Positions 17,361 through 25,364 of a stretch of 33,813 bases of DNA are shown here, one piece after another (position 1 is the first letter of the stretch; each line of letters starts with the position of its first letter). The translations under genes and the position numbers were made by a program. Under the pieces are notes generated by a model. It was not told where the DNA came from. It did not search any database and saw nothing but the letters and a program-made list of their open reading frames with translations. Where the stretch lies: the NCBI GenBank assembly GCA_903885585.1, contig CAISJH010000637.1, forward strand, positions 1 to 33,813, in the 5' to 3' direction. This DNA comes from an uncultured beta proteobacterium (GTDB lineage: Bacteria; Pseudomonadota; Gammaproteobacteria; Burkholderiales; Burkholderiaceae_C).

Positions 17361-18251
17361 ATGTCCCAACTCCTTCTTCGGATGCAAGACCGTGTGGATG
17401 CGCTCCCCGCGCGGTTCGTGCTGGGTTTGTCGATCTGTCTCGCCGGATGTGCCGTTCTCCTGCAAAGCCTCGTTTCAAGCTTGTGGTCCGTGTGGATTCG
17501 CTTGGATCCAAGCGCAGCCCAGGCACTGCAAGGCTCCATGTTTGCCGGTGCTGCGACAGGTATTGGCGCGCTGGGCGTACTGCTCCTCAGGCGAAGACCG
17601 AACGAGCGGGCGACGTTCGGATTCCTGGCGCTATCAGCGGGAGCCATGCTTTCGGCCGCACTTGTGTCGCTGCTTGTGCCGGCCGTTCGCATGACAACCT
17701 TTCCTTCTGCGCTGGATGTCTTGTTGGCTGCCGTTGTGGGCTACGCCGCCATGGCCGCTCTTGATCGATGGCTGCCCCATATGCACGCGGCTCCTCGTGA
17801 ACAAGGTGGATGGCCACTGGACTCCATGCGGCTGATGGTGATGGCCATTGCCGTTCACAACCTGCCTGAAGGCTTCGCCGTCGGTGCCGGTTTTGGAGGT
17901 GGCGATGCCTTGGGCTGGGGCACAGCGGTATCCATTGGTCTCCAAAACATACCCGAGGGGCTGATCGTGGCAACGGCTGTGTTGTCCATGGGACTGCGCC
18001 GGGTCACGGCGTTTGCGCTCGCACTGGCAACAGGGCTCCTCGAGCCCCTGGGTGCGGCCTTGGGAGTTGCCGCCGTGAGCATCAGTGCGCTGACTCTTCC
18101 CTGGGCGCTTGCTGTGGCCGGCGGCGCCATGATGTTCGTCGTGATGGAGGAGTTGATTCCCGAGTCACTCAAGGGAACTTCGCCTCGTGCTGCATGGCTT
18201 TCATTCACGGCGGGCATGGCAGGCATGACTGCGCTGTTGATAACCCTTTGA
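17361..18251 (+). CDS. ZIP-family divalent metal transporter
   Basis: Predicted 296-aa inner-membrane importer of zinc, manganese or iron with about eight membrane segments. The two ZIP signature helices are plain: AVHNLPEGFAVGAGFG and GLQNIPEGLIVATAV, each carrying the His/Asn/Gln-x-x-Pro-Glu-Gly metal-binding pattern. The end EELIPESLKGTSP is also family-typical. The long basic N-terminal stretch before the first helix pairs is ordinary for the ZupT/GufA-like branch. A GGAG ribosome site precedes ATG 17361. It lies 80 bp after katG and 1 bp before the next small gene, so it belongs to a peroxide-defence operon; manganese uptake would fit, but the metal is inference. Confidence 0.9.
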   Translation: MSQLLLRMQDRVDALPARFVLGLSICLAGCAVLLQSLVSSLWSVWIRLDPSAAQALQGSMFAGAATGIGALGVLLLRRRPNERATFGFLALSAGAMLSAALVSLLVPAVRMTTFPSALDVLLAAVVGYAAMAALDRWLPHMHAAPREQGGWPLDSMRLMVMAIAVHNLPEGFAVGAGFGGGDALGWGTAVSIGLQNIPEGLIVATAVLSMGLRRVTAFALALATGLLEPLGAALGVAAVSISALTLPWALAVAGGAMMFVVMEELIPESLKGTSPRAAWLSFTAGMAGMTALLITL

Positions 18252-18252
18252 G

Positions 18253-18636
18253 ATGGATGTGAACAACACGTGGCTGCACCTGCTGATTCGTCTGGAGCAC
18301 ATGCTCATGGAAACTGAGCGACCGGCCGCCAGCAGACTTTTCAAAGCGCAAGGATCCAGGCGCCTCGGAGTGGCGCAGCAGCAGTTGCACAGAGAGCGTC
18401 GTGAAGTGCTGAGTATTTGCGGCCGTTGGGGGTTGACCATTGCCCTCGATGAGGTGCGCGAAGCAGCGCAAAAGCTTCCTCTGCTGGATGACCTCGAGGA
18501 AGACTATGTCGAACTTGCGAAGGACTACCGCGGTGCCGCTGAAATTGCTGAACGATTGGGTGACCCGATCGCCGCGGATTGGCTTCAATTACGCGCAAAC
18601 ATCCACGATTTGCAGCTGTTCATGCTGAAATCCTAG
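18253..18636 (+). CDS. Small helical protein with Dps/ferritin-like C-terminal helix
   Basis: Predicted 127-aa soluble, alpha-helical protein starting one base after the ZIP stop, so the two are co-translated. The last third (DLEEDYVELAKDYRGAAEIA, then ERLGDPIAADWLQ and a final IHDLQLFMLKS) resembles the final helices of Dps proteins, which sequester iron and protect DNA from peroxide. The N-terminal part has no recognisable His/Asp/Glu ferroxidase set and the protein is shorter than normal Dps (about 150-180 aa). It may be a degenerate or specialised Dps relative or an unrelated helical protein. The context (katG, metal transporter) favours a stress role. Confidence 0.65.
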   Translation: MDVNNTWLHLLIRLEHMLMETERPAASRLFKAQGSRRLGVAQQQLHRERREVLSICGRWGLTIALDEVREAAQKLPLLDDLEEDYVELAKDYRGAAEIAERLGDPIAADWLQLRANIHDLQLFMLKS

Positions 18637-18695
18637 AGAGGGCGGACGTTTGGATCCTTTCGCCCCCGTTACTTCAGTTCGAGCCTCCAGCCTCA

Positions 18696-19619
18696 TCACC
18701 GATCTGCGAAGGACTCTCTGATCTCTTCGATCAGCAACTGGCCACACGCAGGCAGTGCCTTGAAGTCCAGCGCCACCACCCGCCGCTCCCGCAATGCCCA
18801 TGCATCTTGCAGGGGGTACAGCACCAAGGGCATGGCCTTCTGGTAACGAAGCGCAGCCGACTCGGGCACAACGCCCACCCCCACCCCCGCCGACACCATG
18901 CGACACAGGGCTTCAAAGCTTCGAAGTTGAATGCGGGTGCGCGGCCCAGCGGGCAGCGCAGGTGTCACCTCACGCATGAAGGCGCCGTGAGAGGAGCCTT
19001 CCTCCAGCCCTACCTGGGGATAGGCCAGGGATTCTTCGTAGTTCAGGGGCCGCACCGCGCCCAGAGCATGATCAGCCGGTGCCACCACGACCATCCGATC
19101 GGTTGCGAAGTGAATGCTTTGCACCTCTGCCGGTTCAGCGTTGCTGGCGATGATGCCGAAGTCCACCGCACCATCCAGCACACCGCGCAGCACATCGCGC
19201 AAGGGCCGCTCCACCAGGTCAATCGTGACCGACGGACGGCGCGACATGAAAGCGCCAAGAATCCCCGGCATGAACTCCGTGACCGCCGAGGTATTCGCAA
19301 AGATTCGGAGATGACCAATGCTCTCGTCGTCCAGCGCTGCGAGATCTTCGCGAGCCCTGGCAATCTGCTGCAAGACCAACCTGGCGTGCCGAAGAAACGA
19401 CTCGCCAGCCAGGTTCAGCGTCAACCCGTCGCTGGCACGGTAGAAGAGCGGCTTCCCCAGGCGCTCCTCGAGGTGACGCAAGCGCTCGCTGGCCGCAGCC
19501 GGCGAGAGATGTACGCGCGCGGCGCCCTTTGACAAGGCACCGGCCTCTGCCACGGCCTCAAACAAACGAAGATCTTGCAGATCAAGTCGCAAGGCAGAAG
19601 CATCGGCTCGACGAATCAT
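18696..19619 (-). CDS. LysR-family transcriptional regulator
   Basis: Predicted 307-aa regulator. The N-terminal winged HTH (LQDLRLFEAVAEAGALSKGA, then AAASERLRHLEERLGKPLFYR) and the LysR effector domain are both complete (GHLRIFANTSAVTEFMPGIL; VDFGIIASNAEP; AGVGVGVVPESAA). It is convergent to the katG operon, ending 59 bp from it, and it follows the lipoprotein gene on the same strand by 85 bp. It lacks the paired redox cysteines expected of OxyR at the usual place, so peroxide sensing is not supported. Its targets are unknown; the genes downstream of its own promoter region and the adjacent lipoprotein are candidates. Confidence 0.92.
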   Translation of the reverse strand: MIRRADASALRLDLQDLRLFEAVAEAGALSKGAARVHLSPAAASERLRHLEERLGKPLFYRASDGLTLNLAGESFLRHARLVLQQIARAREDLAALDDESIGHLRIFANTSAVTEFMPGILGAFMSRRPSVTIDLVERPLRDVLRGVLDGAVDFGIIASNAEPAEVQSIHFATDRMVVVAPADHALGAVRPLNYEESLAYPQVGLEEGSSHGAFMREVTPALPAGPRTRIQLRSFEALCRMVSAGVGVGVVPESAALRYQKAMPLVLYPLQDAWALRERRVVALDFKALPACGQLLIEEIRESFADR

Positions 19620-19704
19620 CGCCTCGCAGTGTAGGGGCCACTTCGGGGGACAAAAGTCCTCTCACACAGCTGGACACGGCGCCCGGAACTGCGACCCCTG
19701 GGCT

Positions 19705-21018
19705 TCAGCGAAGAGCTACGCCTGTCGCAACCAAAGTGTCCTTGGCAATACCTTGCAGGATCTTGGCCTCATCTCTGGTGATCGCCAGATCTGCCGCAGC
19801 CCGGTCAAGGCCGCCGAAGCGGGAGGGGTCAAGGCCGGTGATCATGCCGAAGCTGACCAGGGCGCTGAGGTAATACCCATACACACTGGCGTGAGTGTTG
19901 TCCAGGAACCAGAGATTCATCTTGGTACCGGAAGCGTCATAGGTACCGTCGGCCTTGTAGAAGCCACTGCCCTTGACGGCACCGGAATTGACGCCCTGCT
20001 GGAACGCATTGCCCACGGGCAGTACGCCTGCATAGCGAGCCTCGCCTGAAGGTCTCTTGACTCCCGCAAGCGACGTGAAAGCCGAGTACAGGTCGGCAGT
20101 CATGTCCGCCAAGTTCTGCTGAGTGGTGGCCTTGGCCGTGTAGTACAGGTTGTTCATGCCTGTGGTTGCGCTGCCATTGCTGCCATTGCCGCAGGTCGGA
20201 TCGACCATGGGCGCGCCATTCATGGTGGACTTGTCATCGTCCACACAACTGTGGGCTTCCACCATGTCCGGGCGCGCCCACGTCTGCATCAGATAGATCT
20301 TCGCCTGCGGATTGGCGAACGCATTTACCGGGATGGTTCGCGAGGTATTGCAAGTGTTTGCTGTCAGGCCGGCACCAGGAGGGGTGGCCGTGACGGCGGC
20401 GGTGCAGTTGGCCAAGCTTCCGAAGATGCCCGCTTCCGTGACGGCGCCGCCGTCGCCGCTGTGGATGTACTGGGCTATCTGGTTGGCGTAAGTGGTGAAG
20501 GAAACCGGGTTGCCATTCTTTGACTTAGCCCGTGGAAGCGGCTCATCACTTTGCCCTTGGAGCACCACAACATCCCACTTCTTGCTCGCGATGTTGCCGC
20601 GCAGGTCCCAGGCGGCATCAGCGGTGTTGAGGAAGTGGCCTCTCAACGTGGCCGCAGACCTGGTGGAGTGGGAGACGATGTAATTCAGCCCTGCTTCGTC
20701 CGTGAGGGCCTTGAAGATGCCGGGCACACCGCCCCAGGGTTTGGGCGAATAGCATCCCACGGCCCCAGACGTGTCCTTGCAGGGCGTCGGCGGAACGCCC
20801 GTCCCGATCGGGAAGGACGATGCCTGAGGAGACACCGCGTTGAACCCGGCAGTCATGTCAGTCACATTGGCAATGTTGTACTGAAGCGCTGCAGTACCTC
20901 GACCAAACGTATAACTGTTGCCCACGAAGAGAACGTGAACCGCGTCAGGCGGACTGCTGCCTCCGCAGGCTGCCAACATCAACATCGCAGCAGCGGGAAT
21001 CACGATTCTTCTGTTCAT
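19705..21018 (-). CDS. Lipoprotein with SGNH-hydrolase-like motifs
   Basis: Predicted 437-aa secreted lipoprotein. ATG 21018 has an AGGAG ribosome site; the signal MNRRIVIPAAAMLMLAAC ends in a lipobox with Cys18 as the acylated residue. The mature protein opens with VHVLFVGNSYTFGRG, like block I of SGNH hydrolases (GNSxT). A VVVLQGQSDEP stretch and FLDNTHASVYGYYLSALV near the end, with an Asp-x-x-His pattern, fit the other catalytic blocks. A lipid-anchored esterase or deacetylase is plausible; the substrate is unknown. It is divergent from the flavin dehydrogenase genes by 336 bp and upstream of the LysR gene on the same strand. Confidence 0.7.
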   Translation of the reverse strand: MNRRIVIPAAAMLMLAACGGSSPPDAVHVLFVGNSYTFGRGTAALQYNIANVTDMTAGFNAVSPQASSFPIGTGVPPTPCKDTSGAVGCYSPKPWGGVPGIFKALTDEAGLNYIVSHSTRSAATLRGHFLNTADAAWDLRGNIASKKWDVVVLQGQSDEPLPRAKSKNGNPVSFTTYANQIAQYIHSGDGGAVTEAGIFGSLANCTAAVTATPPGAGLTANTCNTSRTIPVNAFANPQAKIYLMQTWARPDMVEAHSCVDDDKSTMNGAPMVDPTCGNGSNGSATTGMNNLYYTAKATTQQNLADMTADLYSAFTSLAGVKRPSGEARYAGVLPVGNAFQQGVNSGAVKGSGFYKADGTYDASGTKMNLWFLDNTHASVYGYYLSALVSFGMITGLDPSRFGGLDRAAADLAITRDEAKILQGIAKDTLVATGVALR

Positions 21019-21354
21019 GTTGGTCTCCTGGGGCACTGAGGCTCAATTGGGTGGGTTACCTCACGAAATCCCAGTTTCACAACTTCTTGGTCAGGAGCCC
21101 ATCTGGAAATTCCGGAAGCGGCATTCGACTTCATCGAACCAGTGAGGTGGCGGCGCGCCTTTCGTGCAGTCACGCCTGATCGGCGCCCAAAGACTGCGCG
21201 CGGCAGGCATGCCGTGCCAGACTGCTCGTCACAAAATGATAGGCAAGCCCTTACCATTGCCGTGTATCACTCGTTTTTGGTCGCTGCCGTGAGTCAAGAA
21301 GAAAACCGAAATCGTGACGGAACTTGACATGCAAGTACCGGTGTGTGCCGAGAC
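21019..21354. other. Intergenic region between divergent lipoprotein and flavoenzyme genes
   Basis: About 336 bp without a supported gene. It must hold both promoters. Visible elements are a GGAAATTCC palindrome, a GGCATGCC palindrome and, just before the rightward start, the dyad ACTTG-ACATG-CAAGT listed separately. A TTGACA hexamer lies inside that dyad but has no convincing partner at -10 spacing. Confidence 0.5.
21322..21336. promoter_or_regulatory. Dyad ACTTG-N5-CAAGT before the flavin dehydrogenase operon
   Basis: Perfect 5-bp arms around ACATG, 18 bp upstream of ATG 21355. TTG-N5-CAA dyads are reminiscent of GntR-type operators, but the only nearby regulator genes are IclR and LysR. 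Position suits an operator; function is inferred. Confidence 0.3.
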
Positions 21355-22488
21355 ATGAACACCTCTGCTTCACACAACCGGATTGCAGACACCCTGGTCA
21401 TCGGCGGTGGCGTGGTCGGCATGTCGCTGGCCTACGGACTGGCGAAGGCAGGCGAACGCGTGCTGCTACTCGACGAAGGCGATGACGCCTACCGTGCTGC
21501 CCGGGGGAACTTCGGCCTAGTGTGGGTGCAGGGTAAGGGCCTTGCCTGTCCGCCCTACGCTTCGTGGACCATGCAGTCCGCTGCGGCCTGGCCGGCCTTT
21601 TCTAATGAGTTGCTCGAGTGCACGGGCATCGATGTCGAGCTCTCTCAGCCAGGAGGCTTGACCATGTGCCTGGAAGAACACGACATGACCCAGCGGGCTG
21701 CCCAGCTGATTCGTCTTCGCGAAAAACTGGCGCAACCCTACCCCTTCGAGATGTGGGATGGTGCGGCCGTTCGGCGCCTGATCCCGCAGACCGGGCCGGA
21801 CGTGGTGGGTGCGGTTTGGTGTCCTCTGGATGGCCATGCGAGCCCACTGCGGCTTTTACGCGCGCTGGTCCAAGCCTTTGAGGCGCAGTCCGGTCGCCTG
21901 ATCCCGGGTGTTCGGGTGGCCTCCATCACACCGCGCGCGGGCGGCTTCGAGGTAGCGACCGCACGGGGCACCTTTGCAGCTGCACGCCTGGTGCTCGCAG
22001 CAGGTCTGGGCAACCGCGCGCTAGCGCCTCTGGTGGGCCTGTCTGCGCCCGTCAGCCCCAACCGAGGGCAGATCCTTGTGACCGAACGCATGCAGCCGTT
22101 CCTGAAGCATCCGACGCTGTACGTGCGCCAGACGGGCGAAGGCGTGCTGCAGATCGGTGACTCCAAGGAGGACGTCGGTTTCGACGACAGCACCACGTTG
22201 CTTCAGCTTTCGCGGATCGCGGCGCGCGCGATGCGCTGCTTTCCGCTGCTTGAGCGCGTGAACATCGTGCGCACCTGGGGAGCGTTGCGCGTTATGAGCC
22301 CGGACGGGCTGCCGATCTACCAGGCCTCACAGCAGCACCCGGGCGCTTTCGTCGTCACCTGCCACTCGGGGATCACCCTGGCGCCGCAGCACGCAGGGCC
22401 TCTGGTCGACTGGATCCGTGGCGGGCCGCCGCCAGCGCCCCTTCAACACTTCAAGGCAGAGCGTTTCAATGGCATGGCGACGAATTGA
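21355..22488 (+). CDS. FAD-dependent oxidoreductase, DadA/HcnC-like (dehydrogenase subunit)
   Basis: Predicted 377-aa flavoprotein of the D-amino-acid/glycine oxidase fold. The FAD motif is near the N-terminus (TLVIGGGVVGMSLAYGLAKA), with an Arg-Gly-Asn-Phe-Gly stretch after it (AARGNFGLVW) and the C-terminal GAFVVTCHSGITLAPQHAG. The ATG at 21355 is preferred over a GTG four codons earlier. Its 3' end overlaps the small iron-sulfur gene by 20 bp. This order (HcnC-like, HcnA-like, HcnB-like) matches heteromeric flavin dehydrogenases such as opine oxidases, D-hydroxyproline dehydrogenase and HCN synthase. It probably carries the substrate-oxidising site for an amino or imino acid. Confidence 0.9.
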   Translation: MNTSASHNRIADTLVIGGGVVGMSLAYGLAKAGERVLLLDEGDDAYRAARGNFGLVWVQGKGLACPPYASWTMQSAAAWPAFSNELLECTGIDVELSQPGGLTMCLEEHDMTQRAAQLIRLREKLAQPYPFEMWDGAAVRRLIPQTGPDVVGAVWCPLDGHASPLRLLRALVQAFEAQSGRLIPGVRVASITPRAGGFEVATARGTFAAARLVLAAGLGNRALAPLVGLSAPVSPNRGQILVTERMQPFLKHPTLYVRQTGEGVLQIGDSKEDVGFDDSTTLLQLSRIAARAMRCFPLLERVNIVRTWGALRVMSPDGLPIYQASQQHPGAFVVTCHSGITLAPQHAGPLVDWIRGGPPPAPLQHFKAERFNGMATN

Positions 22489-22801
22489 GGAAGGCGCTCG
22501 CGAAGCCTTGGTCAGCCTGCACATCGAGGGGCGGCCGGTGCAGGCGCGCTCTGACGACAGTGTTGCGGTGGCGATGCTCGAGGCGGGCGTCACGGTCTTT
22601 CGCGAAACGCCCGTCAGCGGCGCTCCCCGGGCACCGCTGTGCCTGATGGGGGTGTGCTTCGAGTGCCTGGTGGAGATCGACGGTCGCCCGAACATGCAGG
22701 CCTGCATGACGCCCGTGGCCGAGGGCATGCAGGTTCGCCCGCAGCAAGGGGCTCGACACCTGCAGGACGCTTGTCAAGCTGACGGGCAGCGACCAGCGTG
22801 A
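22469..22801 (+). CDS. Small [2Fe-2S] ferredoxin-like subunit (HcnA-like)
   Basis: Predicted 110-aa electron-transfer subunit. Four cysteines in a plant-type ferredoxin pattern are visible: Cys58 and Cys63, Cys66 (LCLMGVCFECLVEIDG), then Cys79 (NMQACMTPV). The fold start ALVSLHIEGRPVQAR is typical of the Fer2_4 group found in opine oxidases and HcnA. ATG 22469 lies within the end of the preceding flavoprotein gene (20-bp overlap), consistent with tight co-expression and equal subunit supply. An earlier in-frame ATG (22418) would extend it deep into the upstream gene and is unlikely. Confidence 0.9.
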   Translation: MAWRRIEEGAREALVSLHIEGRPVQARSDDSVAVAMLEAGVTVFRETPVSGAPRAPLCLMGVCFECLVEIDGRPNMQACMTPVAEGMQVRPQQGARHLQDACQADGQRPA

Positions 22802-22832
22802 ACACCTGCAGATGCGGCTGGCTGTGACCGCC

Positions 22833-24245
22833 ATGAACATCACGCACGACCTTGTCGTGATCGGCGCCGGGCCGGCAGGCCTGGCGGCTGTCACCACCGC
22901 CGCGAGCCTGGGCTTGAGCACGCTGCTGCTGGACGAGCAACCACGGCCAGGCGGACAGATCTATCGCAACGTCACCACGGCCACTGCGCGCCAGAGGGCG
23001 CTGCTGGGCCAGGACTACCAGCGCGGCCTGCCGCTGGCAGAGGCTGCCGCAGCCAGTGGGGCCGAAATCCGCCATGACTCCCTGGTCTGGGACGTGGCAG
23101 CGGATCTCACGGTCACGGCGCTGCGGCACGGTCAGGGTTTCCAGGTCCGACCAAAGCAACTGCTCATCGCCACTGGGGCGCTGGAGCGCGCCAGCCCCAT
23201 TCCTGGCTGGACACTGCCCGGAGTCCTCAATGCAGGTGCAGCACAGATCGCCATGAAGAGCGGCGGTCTGGTACCTGAGGGTCGCGTGGTCCTCGCAGGT
23301 GCCGGACCCCTGCTGCTGCTGGTGGCTTGCCAGCTTCTGGACGCAGGTGTGGATGTGGGGGGGCTGGTCGAGACAGCGCCAGCCGCCAACTGGCGTGCGG
23401 CAATGCGCCATCTGGCTGCAGCCTTGGCGGCGCCGGCCTACCTCACCAAGGGGCTGCGCATGCTTTGGCGCCTGCGCCGAGAGGGCATGCCATGGCATAC
23501 CCAAGCCACGGGGCTGGCGGTGCTGGGGAACAGTCGCGCCAGCGGCCTGTCGTTCCAAAGCCGTGGCAAATCCCACCAGATTGCAGCCGACACCGTGCTG
23601 CTGCATCACGGTGTGATGCCCAACACCCAGCTGTCGCGTCTGCTGCGCGTGGACCACCAATGGAGTGATGCCCAAGGCGCTTGGCAGGTCATCACCGATG
23701 ACTTCGGCCAGACCTCGCTAACTGGTCTGCGCATGGCTGGCGATGGTGTGGCCATTGGCGGTGCCATGGCAGCCGAGTCGGCCGGCGTGCTGGCTGCGCT
23801 TGGCGCCGCCCACTCGCTGGGCCGGCTGACCGAAGGCGAGCGCGATCAGCGCGCCGCCACGCCGCTGCACCTGTTGCACCGGGAGAGAGCTGTACGACCA
23901 TTCCTAGACTCGTTGTACCGTCCCTCGCCCGAAATCGTCGCACCGGCGGACGACACCATCGTCTGCCGCTGTGAGGAGGTCACTGCAGGTCGCGTTCGCG
24001 AAATGGCGCGCCTGGGATGTCAAGGCCCCAACCAGACCAAGTTCTTCAGCCGCTGCGGGATGGGCCCTTGCCAGGGCCGCGTGTGCGGCAATGTAGTGAC
24101 GCAGCTCTTGGCCTCAGAGCTTGGCAAGACGCCTGATGAAGTGGGCGCTTATCGTATCCGTGCGCCCATCAAGCCAGTGCCCCTTGGCGCTCTGGTCGAC
24201 TTGAATGTCAGTCAGCCGACGGTGCCGCCCGTGAATGCCGTGTGA
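22833..24245 (+). CDS. FAD/NAD-type oxidoreductase with C-terminal [2Fe-2S] domain (HcnB/OoxA-like)
   Basis: Predicted 470-aa subunit. It begins with an FAD-binding Rossmann motif (HDLVVIGAGPAGLAAVTTAA). Further motifs are a disulfide-free reductase-like middle (LLIATGALERASPIPGW), a second nucleotide motif (GRVVLAGAGPLLLLVA), and TGLRMAGDGVAIGGAMAAE. The C-terminal BFD-like domain carries Cys378-x-Cys380, then Cys408-x4-Cys413, for a [2Fe-2S] cluster. ATG 22833 gives the usual short N-terminus; an in-frame ATG at 22812 adds seven residues. It ends the three-gene operon, followed by a hairpin and the convergent IclR gene. Together the subunits pass electrons from the substrate to a quinone or other acceptor. 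Confidence 0.92.
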   Translation: MNITHDLVVIGAGPAGLAAVTTAASLGLSTLLLDEQPRPGGQIYRNVTTATARQRALLGQDYQRGLPLAEAAAASGAEIRHDSLVWDVAADLTVTALRHGQGFQVRPKQLLIATGALERASPIPGWTLPGVLNAGAAQIAMKSGGLVPEGRVVLAGAGPLLLLVACQLLDAGVDVGGLVETAPAANWRAAMRHLAAALAAPAYLTKGLRMLWRLRREGMPWHTQATGLAVLGNSRASGLSFQSRGKSHQIAADTVLLHHGVMPNTQLSRLLRVDHQWSDAQGAWQVITDDFGQTSLTGLRMAGDGVAIGGAMAAESAGVLAALGAAHSLGRLTEGERDQRAATPLHLLHRERAVRPFLDSLYRPSPEIVAPADDTIVCRCEEVTAGRVREMARLGCQGPNQTKFFSRCGMGPCQGRVCGNVVTQLLASELGKTPDEVGAYRIRAPIKPVPLGALVDLNVSQPTVPPVNAV

Positions 24246-24259
24246 GGCTGACGGCTGCT

Positions 24260-24277
24260 GCGGCCTGAACGGGCCGC
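24260..24277. terminator. Hairpin between convergent operon ends
   Basis: Perfect 6-bp stem GCGGCC / GGCCGC around TGAACG, 14 bp after the HcnB-like stop and 1 bp before the IclR stop codon. GC-rich but lacking a T-run; may serve both directions. Confidence 0.35.
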
Positions 24278-24278
24278 C

Positions 24279-25136
24279 TCAGGTTGACGTGCTGCCGGCC
24301 ATGCGCAGCGCTTCGGCTGGCCTGCGCAGACTGCGATCGAACGGGTTGATCTGAGAAGCGAGTGCTTGAGCTTCCTTCTGCAGCAAGCCCACAACGACCG
24401 GAAGGCGTTCTCCGCTCAGACGAGCAGCAAGCGTTCCGACACTGAAGGCAGCCGCCACACGCCCAGCCGCATCGAAGATCGGCACGCCCACGCCCGACAT
24501 GCCATCGAGGACGCCCGTTTGAGCGGAGGAATAACCGAGCTCACGTGTACGATTTATTTCGGCACGCAGGTAGACCCCGTCTACGACCCCCATACCCACC
24601 ACACGGGGGACGTTGTACCGAAGCACCTCCTCGCACTCCTCGGGCGGCAAGTGGGCCAGGATGCACATGGCGCCCTGTCCCATACCAAGGGGAACACGGC
24701 CACCAATATCGCCAGTAAAGGTACGGATAGGCCACGGACCCTCCCAGCGGTCCAGACAGACCGCGTCGAAGCCTGAACGCACCATCAGGAAAACGGTTTC
24801 GCCCAACGCGGCACCCAGCCGTGTCAACACGGGCCGGCAAATGGCTCGAAGGCCGCCCTCTGCACCAACCTGCTCGGCCGCTCGGGCTGCCAAAGTGGCC
24901 AGCCCCAGACCCAGCGCGTAGCGCTTGTCCTGCGCCAACTGGTACACCAATCCTCCGTCAGCGAGCTGCTGCAGCAAGCGGTGGGTGGTGGCCTGCGTGA
25001 AGCCCAGCGTACGAGCCAAGTCGCTAACGCGGCTTGGCCCTGCGTCAGCCAGCGCGTGCAACATTTGAATCGCCCGTTGGAGGCTTGAAACACTGCCCTC
25101 CGCTTGGGGTGTCAAATCTTGTTGTTTGTTTGACAT
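24279..25136 (-). CDS. IclR-family transcriptional regulator
   Basis: Predicted 285-aa regulator. The winged HTH is near the N-terminus (SVSSLQRAIQMLHALADAGP; SDLARTLGFTQATTHRLLQQ), followed by the IclR effector domain (TFTGDIGGRVPLGMGQGAMC; SSAQTGVLDGMSGVGVPIFD; AAFSVGTLAARLS). The full length fits the family. It is divergent from the DadA-like oxidoreductase gene and the ABC importer, and convergent to the HcnABC-like operon, so it sits in the middle of the catabolic block and is the best candidate to control both halves in response to the imported compound. The ligand is unknown. Confidence 0.95.
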   Translation of the reverse strand: MSNKQQDLTPQAEGSVSSLQRAIQMLHALADAGPSRVSDLARTLGFTQATTHRLLQQLADGGLVYQLAQDKRYALGLGLATLAARAAEQVGAEGGLRAICRPVLTRLGAALGETVFLMVRSGFDAVCLDRWEGPWPIRTFTGDIGGRVPLGMGQGAMCILAHLPPEECEEVLRYNVPRVVGMGVVDGVYLRAEINRTRELGYSSAQTGVLDGMSGVGVPIFDAAGRVAAAFSVGTLAARLSGERLPVVVGLLQKEAQALASQINPFDRSLRRPAEALRMAGSTST

Positions 25137-25364
25137 GCAAATTTATCTTCAATTTATTGCCGTTTCAATTCCATTGGATGAAAGTATGTCATAGGGTTTT
25201 CCGCTAATCGGGATTGCTTGGATTGACTCCCCCTTTCTTGCTGACAAAGAATGTGGTTACGTGGTTGGCGCCGTGAGGTCCTGGATAGAAGTCATGACGT
25301 CGATCGTCGCCCGCCTCCGTGCCAGTCAGCCCTCACGCAGTTCCGAACGCGACTCAAGCCCTTG
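25137..25364. promoter_or_regulatory. AT-rich divergent control region (IclR gene / oxidoreductase gene)
   Basis: About 228 bp, with a marked AT-rich core (25137-25210) unlike the flanks. Two direct TTCAATT repeats (25148-25154, 25164-25170) are 16 bp apart, next to a TCCA-T-TGGA dyad (25170-25178); these could be IclR sites. A possible rightward promoter is TTGACT (25223-25228), 18 bp, AAGAAT (25247-25252). All are inferred from pattern. Confidence 0.4.

Noticed and set aside
18640-18665. Terminator between the Dps-like gene and the convergent LysR gene
   Set aside because: Only a 5-bp GGGCG/CGCCC stem with a 16-base loop; too weak to list.
21324-21352. TTGACA-based sigma70 promoter before the flavin dehydrogenase operon
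   Set aside because: At 16-18 bp spacing the sequence is GC-rich with no TATAAT-like hexamer.
21355-24245. Hydrogen cyanide synthase HcnABC
   Set aside because: Subunit types match, but HCN synthase, opine oxidases and hydroxyproline dehydrogenases share them. The nearby importer and IclR gene favour catabolism, so the specific name is not supported.
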